This document shows positions 41,563-49,739 of a DNA stretch of 64,000 nt, piece by piece. A program made the translations under genes and the position numbers. The stretch comes from VAXT01 sp963850415. Its GTDB lineage: Bacteria > Actinomycetota > Thermoleophilia > Gaiellales > Gaiellaceae. The stretch spans positions 186,001 to 250,000 of the forward strand of contig CAWKLE010000004.1 in the NCBI GenBank assembly GCA_963850415.1. Reading direction: 5' to 3'. The notes beneath the pieces were generated by a model, which had not been told where the DNA came from, did no database searches, and saw only the letters and a program-made list of their open reading frames with translations. Position 1 is the first letter of the stretch; each line of letters starts with the position of its first letter.

Positions 41563-42241
41563 CTACCGAGGGCGCCGGTGCTCGTAGAGCGCGATCGCGC
41601 CCGCCACGGCCACGTTGAGCGACTCCGAGCCCTCGGCCAGCGGGATGGTCGCGGTCTCGTCGCAGGCGGCGACGACGTCCTCCGGCAGACCCTCGCGCTC
41701 GGCGCCGAGGACGTACGTGACCGGGACGCCCGGGTCGAGGCCCGCCAGCGGTGGCGCGCCGTGCGAGACGAGCGCCACGCGCTTCCCGGACGGCTCGTCG
41801 AACCCGGCCAGCGGAACGCGGAAGATCGCACCGGCCGAGGCCCGGAGCGCTTTCGGGCCCGTCGGGTCGGCGCAGCCACGTGACAGTGCGACCGATGCTC
41901 CGAAGGCGTCCGCGGCCCGCAAGATCGTGCCCAGGTTCCCCGGGTCGGCGACACGCCAGAGGGAGAGTGAGAGCGGGTCGACGCCACGCGGCAGCGACTC
42001 GTGCCGGAAGAGGCGCCATCACGCGCGGCGGGTGCCCCATCGTCGACACCTTCGCCAGGAGCTCCGGCTCGACGTCCTCTCCGGCGCGCAGCACCTCGAC
42101 CGGCTCAACTCCGGCGTCGTCCGCGGCCTGGACGAGATCCTCGCCCTCGACGACGAACAGCCCCTCCTTCTCGCGCTGGCGCCGCGACTCGAGCAGCCGG
42201 TGGATCAGCCGCAGCTTCGGATTGTGCGCCGAGGTGATCAG
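41563..42241 (-). pseudogene. TrmH/SpoU-family RNA methyltransferase, frameshifted
   Basis: The substrate-binding N-domain (ITSAHNPKLRLIHRLLES through VSTMGHPPRV) and the SPOUT catalytic domain (NLGTILRAADAF, GLPEDVVAACDETATIPL, SLNVAVAGAIALYE) are in different frames, meeting near 41990-41995. Removing one base restores a protein of about 225 residues. The start codon would be a CTG at 42241. This is one of four frameshifts within two kilobases and is probably a sequencing error in an intact gene. It would methylate rRNA or tRNA 2'-O-ribose. Confidence 0.75.
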
Positions 42242-42267
42242 CGGTGTGCCCCCTCGGGCCGTGTCTC

Positions 42268-42360
42268 GGGACCTGGTCCCACGACATGTCCCGTCCGCAC
42301 ATGCCCCGGGACCAGGTCCCGGGACTTGGCTGTTTCGGCCGCGTCTGTGGACCAGGTCCC
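42268..42360. repeat. Three 13-bp palindromes of GGGACC type, 40-bp period
   Basis: GGGACCTGGTCCC (42268-42280), GGGACCAGGTCCC (42308-42320) and TGGACCAGGTCCC (42348-42360) start exactly 40 and 40 bases apart. The first faces opposite to the other two. The flank TTCGGCCGCGTC is repeated (42334 and 42374). They lie between the RNA methylase gene and the DUF2332 gene. Same family as at 26.5 kb. Confidence 0.82.
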
Positions 42361-42383
42361 GGGGCATGGCTCCTTCGGCCGCG

Positions 42384-43351
42384 TCACAGCTCCCATTGCA
42401 GCCAGGAGCCGTGGAAGTCGGCATGGCCGGCGAACTCGCGCTCCCCGCCCGGCCAGTAGACGAGCCGCAGGCCCCAGCAGTGCTCCTCCGGGTCGCGCGG
42501 CTTGCCCGTCGAGATGAACGCAAGCGGACCGCTCCCGGCCGGCCTCCTCGAGCACCGCGCGCACGCGGGCGCGACCCTCGTCGCCGATGTAGCCGAAGGA
42601 TGCCGTCTGGAAGACGACCGTCAGGCCGTCGCGGGGCTGCCCGGCAAGCACGTCCGGCAACTCGTCGACGTAGTCGCCGGTCACGAGCTGCGGCGGATCT
42701 TCGCGAAGCGCCTCGATCGCCCGGTCGAGGCGCTCCATCCGCCCCTCCTGTCCGGCCCAGACGAACGAGCGCAGCAGCCGCGCGCCCTCCTCGGTCGTGA
42801 CGTCGATCGGCGAACGGTCGATCCCCGTCCGCCCGCGCACCTCCACCTCGAGGCCGAGCAGCTCGCCCGGTACAGCACGGCGCTCCTCGCCCTCGAAACG
42901 GAGCACCGCGTCCTCGCGCCCCCAGTCCCCCGCCTCGTAGCGGTAGCGGTAGCGGTCCCAGACGAGGTTGAGCCCCGCGCTCGGCCCGAGCTCGACGAGG
43001 TCGAACGTCTCGGCGCCCGTCCGCTGCGCGACGCGAAGGAGCAGCGGGACGAGCACCCAGGATCGCTGCACCTCGTTCGTCTGCACCCCCTGCGTGGCGA
43101 CGAACTCGCGCAGGAACTCTGCGTGCTCGGAGAGCGGATCGTCCCAGCCCGCCTCGCCGCCCAGCACGAGGTAGTGCAAACCACCGATCAGCCGCAGCGG
43201 AGCGTCCCAGGCCGGATCCGGCCCGACGAGCTCCGCGGCGACGGGATCGTCCGCCCACGCGGTCAGCAGGTCGACGTACAGCTGCGAGCGGCCCTCGGAC
43301 TGAGGCCGCCTGGTTCAGAAAGACCTGACTACTCGTCCGAGTCGGAGCCAA
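42384..43351 (-). pseudogene. DUF2332 family protein with two single-base frameshifts
   Basis: Three segments in two changes of frame: an N-terminal VFLNQAA, the main domain (HYLVLGGEAGWDDPLSEHA, ELGPSAGLNLVWDRYRYRYE), and an end reading RPLAFISTGKPRDPEEHC then SWLQWEL. Removing one base at about 43303 and one at about 42528 gives a continuous 321-residue protein from a TTG at 43351 to the stop at 42384. DUF2332 proteins are uncharacterised. The two insertions are likely assembly errors, given other such errors close by. Confidence 0.72.
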
Positions 43352-43700
43352 GCGCCGACTTCGCGTGCTCGGCGATCTTGCCGAAGGCCGCCGGATCCTC
43401 GACCGCGATCCCGGCGAGCACCTTGCGGTCGAGCTCGATCCCGGCCTTGCGGCAACCGGCCACGAACTGGTTGTACGAGAGCCCCTCGGCGCGCGCGGCC
43501 GCGTTGATGCGCATGATCCAGAGCCGTCGCATGTCGCGCTTGCGGCGCTTGCGGTCGCGGTACGCGTGGACGAGCGCGTGCTCGACCGCCTCGTTGGCGA
43601 CCTTGTACCGGGAGTGACGCGTGCCGACGTAGCCCTTCGCCGCCTCGAGCACCTTCTTGCGCCGCTTCCGCGACGCGACCGAGCGCTTGACGCGAGCCAC
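43329..43700 (-). CDS. rplT: 50S ribosomal protein L20
   Basis: 123 residues, ARVKRSVASRKRRKKVLEAA at the N-terminus and RKRRKRDMRRLWIMRINAAAR in the centre, the standard L20 signature. It helps assemble the 50S subunit and in many bacteria represses its own operon through the infC leader. Stop overlaps the TTG of the DUF2332 gene by some 20 bases. Follows rpmI with a one-base overlap. Confidence 0.96.
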   Translation of the reverse strand: MARVKRSVASRKRRKKVLEAAKGYVGTRHSRYKVANEAVEHALVHAYRDRKRRKRDMRRLWIMRINAAARAEGLSYNQFVAGCRKAGIELDRKVLAGIAVEDPAAFGKIAEHAKSALGSDSDE

Positions 43701-43900
43701 TAGCTCCCACCCCCGAGCAGGCGCTTGACCTCGCGGGCGTCCGAGGGGTGCACGTCCTGCTGCTGGCGAAAACTACGCTTGCGCTTCGCGGACTTCTTCC
43801 CGAGCAGGTGGGCCTTCGGCGCCTTGCGGCGGAGGAGCTTCCCCGTCCCGGTCACCTTGAACCGCTTCTTCGCTCCGCTGTGTCTCTTCTGCTTTGGCAT
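43700..43900 (-). CDS. rpmI: 50S ribosomal protein L35
   Basis: 66 residues, PKQKRHSGAKKRFKVTGTGK and AHLLGKKSAKRKRSFRQQ, matching L35. The gene is second in the infC-rpmI-rplT set, and its 5' half lies inside the 3' extension of infC (a real or apparent overlap depending on the infC frameshift). The start ATG at 43900 has the sequence AAAGAAG upstream as a weak ribosome-binding site. Confidence 0.96.
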   Translation of the reverse strand: MPKQKRHSGAKKRFKVTGTGKLLRRKAPKAHLLGKKSAKRKRSFRQQQDVHPSDAREVKRLLGGGS

Positions 43901-44466
43901 CTTCTTTGGCGACTCCTGCGTTCTTCGTCGGCCCGAGCATCATGACCATGTTCCGTCCGTCGAGGAGCGGCGGCGACTCGACCGACCCCGATCTCCTTGA
44001 CGTCCTCCGCGAGACGCATCAGCAGGTCGCGTCCCCGCTCCGGATGGCTCGTCTCGCGCCCCCGGAACATGATCGTGACCTTGACCTTCGCCCGCTGGTT
44101 CAGGAAGCGGACGACATGGCCTTTCTTGGTCTCGTAGTCGTGATCCCCGATTTTCGGCCTGAGCTTGATCTCCTTGACGTTGATCGAAATCTGGTGCTTC
44201 CGAGCGAGCTTGGCCTTCTGCTCCTGCTCGTAGCGGTACTTGCCGTAGTCCATGACCCGCGTGACCGGCGGATCAGCCTGAGCCGCGACCTCGACGAGGT
44301 CGAGATCCTTCCCGTGCGCGTAGTCCAGCGCCTCCTGGATCGGCTTCACCCCGAGCTGGCCGCCTTTCTCGTCGACGAGCCGGACCTGCGAGACGCGGAT
44401 GTCTTCGTTGATGCGGCTGTGCGGGATCGTCGGCCGCGAGGGCTCGACGCGACGTCGTGGCCTCAA
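43852..44466 (-). CDS. infC: Translation initiation factor IF-3, with a one-base frameshift near the end
   Basis: Start at TTG 44466. The N-domain has SRINEDIRVSQVRLVDEKG and the C-domain HQISINVKEIKLRPKIGDHD and GHVVRFLNQRAKVKVTIMFRGRE. After EDVKEIG the read frame goes wrong; skipping one G near 43988 gives VVESPPLLDGRNMVMMLGP, the normal IF-3 ending, then an acidic tail that would run to 43773 and overlap rpmI. infC is essential, so the frameshift is most likely a sequence error. IF-3 binds the 30S subunit and checks start codons. Confidence 0.9.
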   Translation of the reverse strand: MRPRRRVEPSRPTIPHSRINEDIRVSQVRLVDEKGGQLGVKPIQEALDYAHGKDLDLVEVAAQADPPVTRVMDYGKYRYEQEQKAKLARKHQISINVKEIKLRPKIGDHDYETKKGHVVRFLNQRAKVKVTIMFRGRETSHPERGRDLLMRLAEDVKEIGVGRVAAAPRRTEHGHDARADEERRSRQRRCQSRRDTAERRSGSR

Positions 44467-44618
44467 AGGCGCTTCACCAAGCTGTCAGCTTCCTCCTTCT
44501 TCGAAACGACAAAACCGCTGCGCAGCAGCGGCCTCGAACCCTCCAACCTTCTCGGTTGAACCCCCGACAGGCCTTGAGCCCCGGAGGTGAGGAACGTGTC
44601 GCCCCTGCTTTGCAGGTC
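44467..44618 (-). promoter_or_regulatory. infC leader with terminator-like hairpin and ultra-short reading frame
   Basis: 152 bases between thrS and infC on the minus strand. It holds a hairpin followed by TTTTG (see 44503-44531), a smaller CCTGC-AAA-GCAGG hairpin near thrS, and a strong AGGAGG (44497-44492) feeding TTG GTG AAG CGC CTT TGA, a five-codon frame whose stop overlaps the infC TTG. Such a layout fits L20-type or attenuation-type leader control, but none of this is proven. Confidence 0.45.
44503..44531 (-). terminator. Terminator-like hairpin in the infC leader
   Basis: On the minus strand CCGCTGC-TGC-GCAGCGG (complement of 44515-44531) is followed by TTTTGTCGTTTC. The seven-bp G/C stem with a T-run could terminate transcription after thrS or serve as an attenuator upstream of infC. 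Confidence 0.55.
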
Positions 44619-46508
44619 TCAAACAGTAGCAGCCTGACGAAGCTCGCCAAGAAGCTGGTCGAGGGACTTCGTGGACTGCTCTCCGCCGTGCGTGCGGACG
44701 GCGATTGCGTCCTCCGACTCCTTGTCGCCCCACACGACCACGTACGGGATCTTCTCGACCTCCGCGTTGCGGATCCGCTTGCCGACGGTCTCGTCCGAGT
44801 CGTCGACCTCGACCCGGAACTCGCCCAGCTTCCCGGCGAGCTCACCCGCAGCCTCGCGGTGATCGTCCCCGACCGGGACGATGCGCACCTGCACCGGCGC
44901 GAGCCACACGGGGAAGGCGCCGCCGTAGTGCTCGATCAGGATCCCCATGAACCGCTCGAGCGAGCCGAAGAGCGCACGATGGACGACGTACGGCGTGTGC
45001 TCCGCATTGTCCTCGCCGATGTACGTCAGGCCGAAGCGGGCCGGCATCTGCGAGTCGAGCTGGATCGTTCCCATCTGCCACGACCGGCCGAGGACGTCGG
45101 TCATGTGCAGGTCGATCTTCGGCCCGTAGAACGCGCCGTCGCCCTCGTTGATCGTGTAGTCGATCCCGCGCCTGTCGAGCGCCGAGCGGAGCGCGCCCTC
45201 GGTGAAGTCCCACTCCTCGTCCGTGCCGAGCTTGTTGTCCGGTCGCGTCGAGAGCTCGAAGCGCGCCTCCATCCCGAACAGGTCGTACAGGTACGAGGCG
45301 AAGTCGAGCGCGGCGAAGATCTCCTCCTCGATCTGTTCCGGCGTGACGAAGATGTGCGCGTCGTCCTGCGTCACGTGCTGCACCCGCAGGAGGCCGTGGA
45401 GCGTCCCGCCCCGCTCGTTCCGGTGCAGTGTCGACGCCTCCGCGTACCTCAGCGGCAGCTCGCGGTAGCTGCGAAGCGCGTTTCCGAACAAGAGCATGTG
45501 GCCGGGGCAGTTCATCGGCTTCAACCCGAGCGTCCGCTCCTCGCCGTACGGCAGCAGGAACATCTCGTCCTTGAACTTCTCCCAGTGGCCCGACGTCTTC
45601 CAGGTCTCGACGTCGTACATCAGCGGCGTCTTGACCTCGACGTACCCGCGCCTGAGGTTCTCGCGCCGGCGGAGGTCCTCGAGCACGTTCCAGAGGACCA
45701 TCCCCTTGGGGTGCCAGAACGGCATCCCCGGCGCGTGGTCGGAGAGGTGGAAGAGGTCGAGCTCGGTCCCGAGCCGGCGGTGGTCACGGCGCTTCGCCTC
45801 CTCGAGGCGCTCGAGGTACGCGTCCAGGTCGGCCTGCGAGTAGAAGGCGGTTCCGTAGATCCGCGTCAGCTGATTGTTGTGCTCGTCGCCGCGCCAATAG
45901 GCGCCGGCGATCCCCGTCAGCTTCAGCGCCTTGATCGGCTTCGAGTCCTGGAGGTGCGGGCCACGGCAGAGGTCGGTGAAGTCGCCCTGGGTGTAGAGCG
46001 AGATGTCGCCCTCGGCCGTGTCGACGAGCTCGACCTTGTACTCCTCGCCCTCGTCCGCGAAGAGCTTCTTCGCCTGCTCGGCCGAGACCTCCTCACGCGC
46101 CCACTCGCGGCCCTCGTCGAGCTCGCGCTGGATCTCGGCTTCGATCTTCTCCAACGCCTCCTCGCCGATCGGTTCCGGAAACTCGAAGTCGTAGTAGAAG
46201 CCGTTCTCGATCGGCGGACCGATCGCGATCTTCGTCCCCGGGTGGAGCCTGCGGACGGCCTCCGCCAGGAGATGCGCCGACGAGTGGCGCAGGACGTACA
46301 GCGCGTCCGGGTCGGTCGTGTCGCGCGTCGTCAGGATCTGGATCGGCTGCCCGTCCTCGAGCGGCAGCCTGAGGTCCTGGACGCGCCCGTTCGAGCGGAC
46401 GAGCACGGCCTGCTCGGCCAGCTTGGGGCCGATCGCTGCAGCAGCGTCGAGGCCGGTCGAGCCGTCTGGAAGTTCCAGTTCCGTCGAGTCGGGAAGAAGC
46501 ACGCGCAT
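44619..46508 (-). CDS. thrS: Threonyl-tRNA synthetase
   Basis: 629 residues from ATG 46508. TGS domain (1-60), the second N-terminal editing-like domain with VLRHSSAHLLAEAVRRLHPG and C-x3-H residues, class II catalytic core with GHWEKFKDEMFLLPYGEE, MNCPGHMLLFGNALRSYRE (motif 2 region), LRVQHVTQDDAHIFVTPEQ and the C-terminal anticodon-binding domain ending DQLLGELRQAATV. Upstream of infC, its usual neighbour. Confidence 0.96.
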   Translation of the reverse strand: MRVLLPDSTELELPDGSTGLDAAAAIGPKLAEQAVLVRSNGRVQDLRLPLEDGQPIQILTTRDTTDPDALYVLRHSSAHLLAEAVRRLHPGTKIAIGPPIENGFYYDFEFPEPIGEEALEKIEAEIQRELDEGREWAREEVSAEQAKKLFADEGEEYKVELVDTAEGDISLYTQGDFTDLCRGPHLQDSKPIKALKLTGIAGAYWRGDEHNNQLTRIYGTAFYSQADLDAYLERLEEAKRRDHRRLGTELDLFHLSDHAPGMPFWHPKGMVLWNVLEDLRRRENLRRGYVEVKTPLMYDVETWKTSGHWEKFKDEMFLLPYGEERTLGLKPMNCPGHMLLFGNALRSYRELPLRYAEASTLHRNERGGTLHGLLRVQHVTQDDAHIFVTPEQIEEEIFAALDFASYLYDLFGMEARFELSTRPDNKLGTDEEWDFTEGALRSALDRRGIDYTINEGDGAFYGPKIDLHMTDVLGRSWQMGTIQLDSQMPARFGLTYIGEDNAEHTPYVVHRALFGSLERFMGILIEHYGGAFPVWLAPVQVRIVPVGDDHREAAGELAGKLGEFRVEVDDSDETVGKRIRNAEVEKIPYVVVWGDKESEDAIAVRTHGGEQSTKSLDQLLGELRQAATV

Positions 46509-46968
46509 GGAACGAGAGGATACGGCCCGACGGCGTCCCACAGGCCGAATCGCCGCCGCCGACGTCCTGCGCGACTGGAGCGAAGGGCTCTGCTTCGTGA
46601 CCGACCTCACGCCCGTCGCGATGGCCCATGCGATCGGCGCGCCCGACCCGGTCATCGACGGGCTCGGACACGGGCGCATCGAGCCGCCGCCGACCGGACT
46701 GGCGTACGTACTGCTCATCGGCGGCCCGGTGGCCCACGTCGACATCGGGCTCGAGCCCCGTGCCGTCGACCGGGCCGCGCTTGACGCTCGCTTCGGCACC
46801 GGTGGAGCCACCCCCCGCGTCGACCACGACCGGCCGTACGTCCTCTCGTACCAGGTCTCCGTGGTCGGGGCCCCTGCGGGCTGCTCCGTGTACGGCCGCT
46901 TCGACGACGCACCGGCGACGGGAATCGTGGAGGCGAGCGGCGTCACCCTGCGGATCGATCCGCGCTGA
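46507..46968 (+). CDS. Hypothetical protein
   Basis: 153 residues from the ATG at 46507, which overlaps the thrS start by two bases, so the real start may be further in. It has an N-terminal basic tail then AAADVLRDWSEGLCFVTDL and later VLLIGGPVAHVDIGLEP. No known domain was recognised. A hairpin follows the stop. Confidence 0.5.
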   Translation: MEREDTARRRPTGRIAAADVLRDWSEGLCFVTDLTPVAMAHAIGAPDPVIDGLGHGRIEPPPTGLAYVLLIGGPVAHVDIGLEPRAVDRAALDARFGTGGATPRVDHDRPYVLSYQVSVVGAPAGCSVYGRFDDAPATGIVEASGVTLRIDPR

Positions 46969-46978
46969 GGCTCCAACG

Positions 46979-47011
46979 TGACGGGTGGCGGGGCAGGTCC
47001 GCCACCCGTCA
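46979..47011. terminator. 13-bp perfect hairpin, probable bidirectional terminator
   Basis: TGACGGGTGGCGG pairs exactly with CCGCCACCCGTCA across a seven-base loop (GGCAGGT). It sits between the ends of convergent genes (46968 plus strand, 47017 minus strand). There is no long T-run, so it may work as a rho-assisted or weak bidirectional terminator. Confidence 0.6.
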
Positions 47012-47016
47012 AACCC

Positions 47017-47097
47017 TCACGGCCAGACCGGGCCGTAGGCGAGCAGCGCCGAGAGGGCAGCGATCGCAGCGCCGAACAGCGCGTACCGCAGCTTCAT
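47017..47097 (-). CDS. 26-residue membrane peptide
   Basis: ATG 47097 gives 26 residues: MKLRYALFGAA, then IAALSALLAYGPVWP, one hydrophobic helix with a basic N-terminus. It is preceded by AAAGGAAGG (about eight bases upstream), a very good ribosome-binding site, which argues for translation. It is far too short for normal gene calling. Function unknown; small membrane peptides often tune transporters or stress systems. Confidence 0.55.
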   Translation of the reverse strand: MKLRYALFGAAIAALSALLAYGPVWP

Positions 47098-47154
47098 CGG
47101 GACCTTCCTTTCATTGTTGACCGCTTCGACAGGCCCCGAGCGCTCGCGTACGCC

Positions 47155-47160
47155 TACTAT
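47155..47160 (+). promoter_or_regulatory. Possible -10 element before the HTH-TPR gene
   Basis: TACTAT lies 17 bases before the ATG at 47177 in an otherwise G/C-rich stretch. A good -35 at the right distance is not visible, so the start of transcription close to the ATG (near-leaderless) is a weak inference. Confidence 0.25.
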
Positions 47161-47176
47161 AGAACGATCCCGCGTC

Positions 47177-48463
47177 ATGCCACGACGAAAGTCAACACAT
47201 GTCGACAACCCGGTCGAGGTCGGTAAGAGGCTCCGCGAAGCCCGCGAGCGTGCCGGTCTGAGCCAGCGCCAGCTCTCGTTCCCGGGCTGCTCGCCGGCGT
47301 ACATCTCTCGCATCGAGGCAGGCGACCGCATCCCGTCGCTCCAGCTCCTGCGCGAGATGGGCAGGCGGCTCGGAGTGAGCGAGGACTACCTCGCGACCGG
47401 CACCGAGCGCCACGACGAGAACGCCGTCCTCGTCGAGGCCGAGATCAACCTGCGGCTCGACGAGCGCGAGGCGGCCGCGAAGCTGTACGGCGAGGCCCTC
47501 GAGCAGGCGGCGACGAGCGACGAGCGGGCCCGCGCCCTCGCCGGCCTGGGGCAGCTCGCCTACCGGGAAGGGAGGCCGCGGGACGCGATCGCGCGGCTCG
47601 AAGAGGCGCGCGCCGTCGGGCACATCGATCTCGCCGACTACCCGGGCTGGGCCGACACGCTCGGTCGGGCCTACGCGTCGGTCGACCAGCTCGACGCGGC
47701 GATCAGCCTGTTCGAGAGCTCGCTCAGGTCGGCCGAGGAGCGCAACGACGCGGTCGAGGCGATTCGCTTCGGCGTGCTGCTCGCGAACGCGCTCATCGAC
47801 AAGACGGACTTCGACGCCGCGGAGCGGCTACTGGCCAGGATCGTGGAGCTGACCTCCGACTCGAACGACCCAGTCGTCCGCGCCCGCCTTTACTGGTCGC
47901 AGTCGAGGCTGGCCGCAGCGCAGGAGGACCACCACCGGGCCGCCCGCTACGCGAGGCACGCGCTCGACCTGCTCGAGCTGACCGAGCACACCTACTACAC
48001 CGCTCAGGCGCACCAGCTGCTCGCGCACATCGAGCTCGACCGGCAGCAGCCGCGCGACGCGCTCGACCTGCTGGAGAAGGGGCTCGACCTGCTCTCGGAC
48101 AGCGGCACACCGGTCGACGTCGCGCTGTTCAGGCTCGAGGAGGCCCGCGCACTGATCCAGCTCGACCGGCCCGAGGAGGCCGCCTCTCTGGCGCTGGACG
48201 CGACCGGCCTGCTCAACGACGCGAGCCCGTACGACGCGGGGCGCAGCTACACCGTCGTCGCCGACGTCTACGCCGAGCTCGGCGACACGTCCAAGGCGAT
48301 CGAGCTCTACGAGCTCGCGACGGAGCGCATGTCCTCGCACCCGAGCCGGTACCTGATGGAGACCTACGAGAAGCTCGCCGCGCTGCTCGAGGACGACGGT
48401 CGCAAGGACGAGGCCCTCGGCGTCCTGAAGAAGGCCGTGGCCGTACAGACACAGCCGGCCTAA
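47177..48463 (+). CDS. HTH (XRE) regulator with tetratricopeptide repeats
   Basis: 428 residues from ATG 47177. XRE-type HTH at residues 18-75: GLSQRQLSFPGCSPAYISRIEAGDRIPSLQL. The rest is a long array of TPR-like helices (e.g. LYGEALEQAATSDERARALA, SLFESSLRSAEERNDA). This layout is typical of quorum-peptide-responsive or stress regulators where the TPR part binds a signal. It diverges from the 26-aa peptide with 79 bases between. Confidence 0.85.
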   Translation: MPRRKSTHVDNPVEVGKRLREARERAGLSQRQLSFPGCSPAYISRIEAGDRIPSLQLLREMGRRLGVSEDYLATGTERHDENAVLVEAEINLRLDEREAAAKLYGEALEQAATSDERARALAGLGQLAYREGRPRDAIARLEEARAVGHIDLADYPGWADTLGRAYASVDQLDAAISLFESSLRSAEERNDAVEAIRFGVLLANALIDKTDFDAAERLLARIVELTSDSNDPVVRARLYWSQSRLAAAQEDHHRAARYARHALDLLELTEHTYYTAQAHQLLAHIELDRQQPRDALDLLEKGLDLLSDSGTPVDVALFRLEEARALIQLDRPEEAASLALDATGLLNDASPYDAGRSYTVVADVYAELGDTSKAIELYELATERMSSHPSRYLMETYEKLAALLEDDGRKDEALGVLKKAVAVQTQPA

Positions 48464-48519
48464 CGAAATCTTCGCAATTGCGCTGTAAGGGTTCCCGCGC
48501 GGATCCGGGTACCCATTGC

Positions 48520-49158
48520 GTGAGAACAGCACCTTTCCTGACCGTGCTCGCGGCAGGCCTGGCCGCGGGCGGCATCGTCGTCGCCGCGCTTCCCGGCGCG
48601 ACCTACGCCCCGCTGCCGCCGATCCACGCCGTCCGCGCGAAGGCGGACGCGTACGTCAGCGGAGCGAAGCGCAGGGAGAACTTCGGCCACGCGACCGGGC
48701 TCCGCGTCGATGCGGCGCCGGTCACGCGCGCCTATCTCCGCTTCAACGCCGACGTGCGCGCCGGCGACGTCGCGCACCTGAGCCTGCTCGTCTACAGCCG
48801 CACCCGGTCGCAGACGGGCTTCCAGGTGCGTCTCGTCTACGACCGGTGGTGGGAGAAGAAGATCACGTTCCAGAACGCTCCGATGGCGTCGGCCGACTTC
48901 GTCAGCTCGGGCCCGCTGAAGGCCGGCAAGTGGAACGTCGTCGACCTCACGTCGCTCGCCGATCAGGCGGCCATGGGCGACGGGGTGAGCCTCGCCCTGA
49001 CGACGCGATCGCGGAACGGCCTCGACCTCGCCAGCCGCGAATGTGGTGTCCGGGGGCCGCGCCTCGTCGTGGAGCGGGTCGCGGGCGAGAGCGGTGGGCC
49101 CGCGACGACACCGACCGAGCCCCCGCCGGCGCCGGTCGATCCGGCCCCGGTCGGGTAA
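48520..49158 (+). CDS. Secreted DNRLRE/carbohydrate-binding-like beta-sandwich protein
   Basis: 212 residues from GTG 48520, with a signal peptide (RTAPFLTVLAAGLAAGGIVVAALPG). The domain has ADAYVSGAKRRENFGHATGL then AYLRFNADVRAGDVAHLSLL, the DNRLRE-type fold found on cell-surface enzymes. The tail is Thr/Pro-rich (TTPTEPPPAPVDPAPVG), suggesting a flexible wall-spanning linker. Function: substrate or wall binding. Ends four bases before the convergent CBS gene. Confidence 0.7.
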   Translation: MRTAPFLTVLAAGLAAGGIVVAALPGATYAPLPPIHAVRAKADAYVSGAKRRENFGHATGLRVDAAPVTRAYLRFNADVRAGDVAHLSLLVYSRTRSQTGFQVRLVYDRWWEKKITFQNAPMASADFVSSGPLKAGKWNVVDLTSLADQAAMGDGVSLALTTRSRNGLDLASRECGVRGPRLVVERVAGESGGPATTPTEPPPAPVDPAPVG

Positions 49159-49161
49159 CGC

Positions 49162-49551
49162 CTAGGTCGGAGACTTCTCCGGCCTGATGCTCCACTCGGC
49201 GAGGTCCCTGATGCTGACGATCCCGACTGCGCGCTCGTTCTCCACCACGGGCAGGTGGCGGAATCCCCCGTCGAGCATGATCTGAACCGCCTCGACCGGG
49301 TCCGTCGCCTCGGAGACGACCTTCGGATCGGCGGTCATCCATTCGCGGACTCGGGCCTCGCTGGAGTGGACGCGGCCGGCGACCGCGCGCGTCAGGTCAC
49401 GTTCGGTGACGATCCCGATCAGGCGGCCGCCGTCCGAGACGACGATCGCGCTCACGCCCTCGGCGACCATCTTCTCGGCGGCGTGCCCGATCGTGTCGAA
49501 CGGCTCGATCGTGATCACATCGCGCGACATCACCTCGCTCAGCGTCGCCAT
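49162..49551 (-). CDS. CBS-domain pair protein
   Basis: 129 residues from ATG 49551. Two CBS motifs are seen: VMSRDVITIEPFDTIGHAA with IVVSDGGRLIGIVTERDL, and VREWMTADPKVVSEATDPV with HLPVVENERAVGIVSIRDL. Such pairs bind adenosine nucleotides and sense energy state. It stands alone, without a fused enzyme or channel. Confidence 0.88.
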   Translation of the reverse strand: MATLSEVMSRDVITIEPFDTIGHAAEKMVAEGVSAIVVSDGGRLIGIVTERDLTRAVAGRVHSSEARVREWMTADPKVVSEATDPVEAVQIMLDGGFRHLPVVENERAVGIVSIRDLAEWSIRPEKSPT

Positions 49552-49739
49552 GACCCGAGCATACTTGGTCTCGCTTCCCTGACCGGCGCGGGCTCCCACC
49601 GGGCAGAGCCCGGCTCCGACCCCGCCTCGCGCTGCTGAGCGCCCTCCTGCGAGCGGGCCGTGTGTCTAACACTGTCCCACTCGCATACGGACGCTCAGCA
49701 ACGCGTCAGGAAACCGAGCCGCAGGTCAAGTGCCGTGGC

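Noticed and set aside
42268..42360. CRISPR array
   Set aside because: Only three units, the repeated part is a 13-bp palindrome, spacers are similar to one another, and no cas gene is near.
44467..44618. T-box riboswitch upstream of infC or of thrS
   Set aside because: No T-box consensus (TGGNACCGCG) found; the hairpin lies after thrS, not before it.
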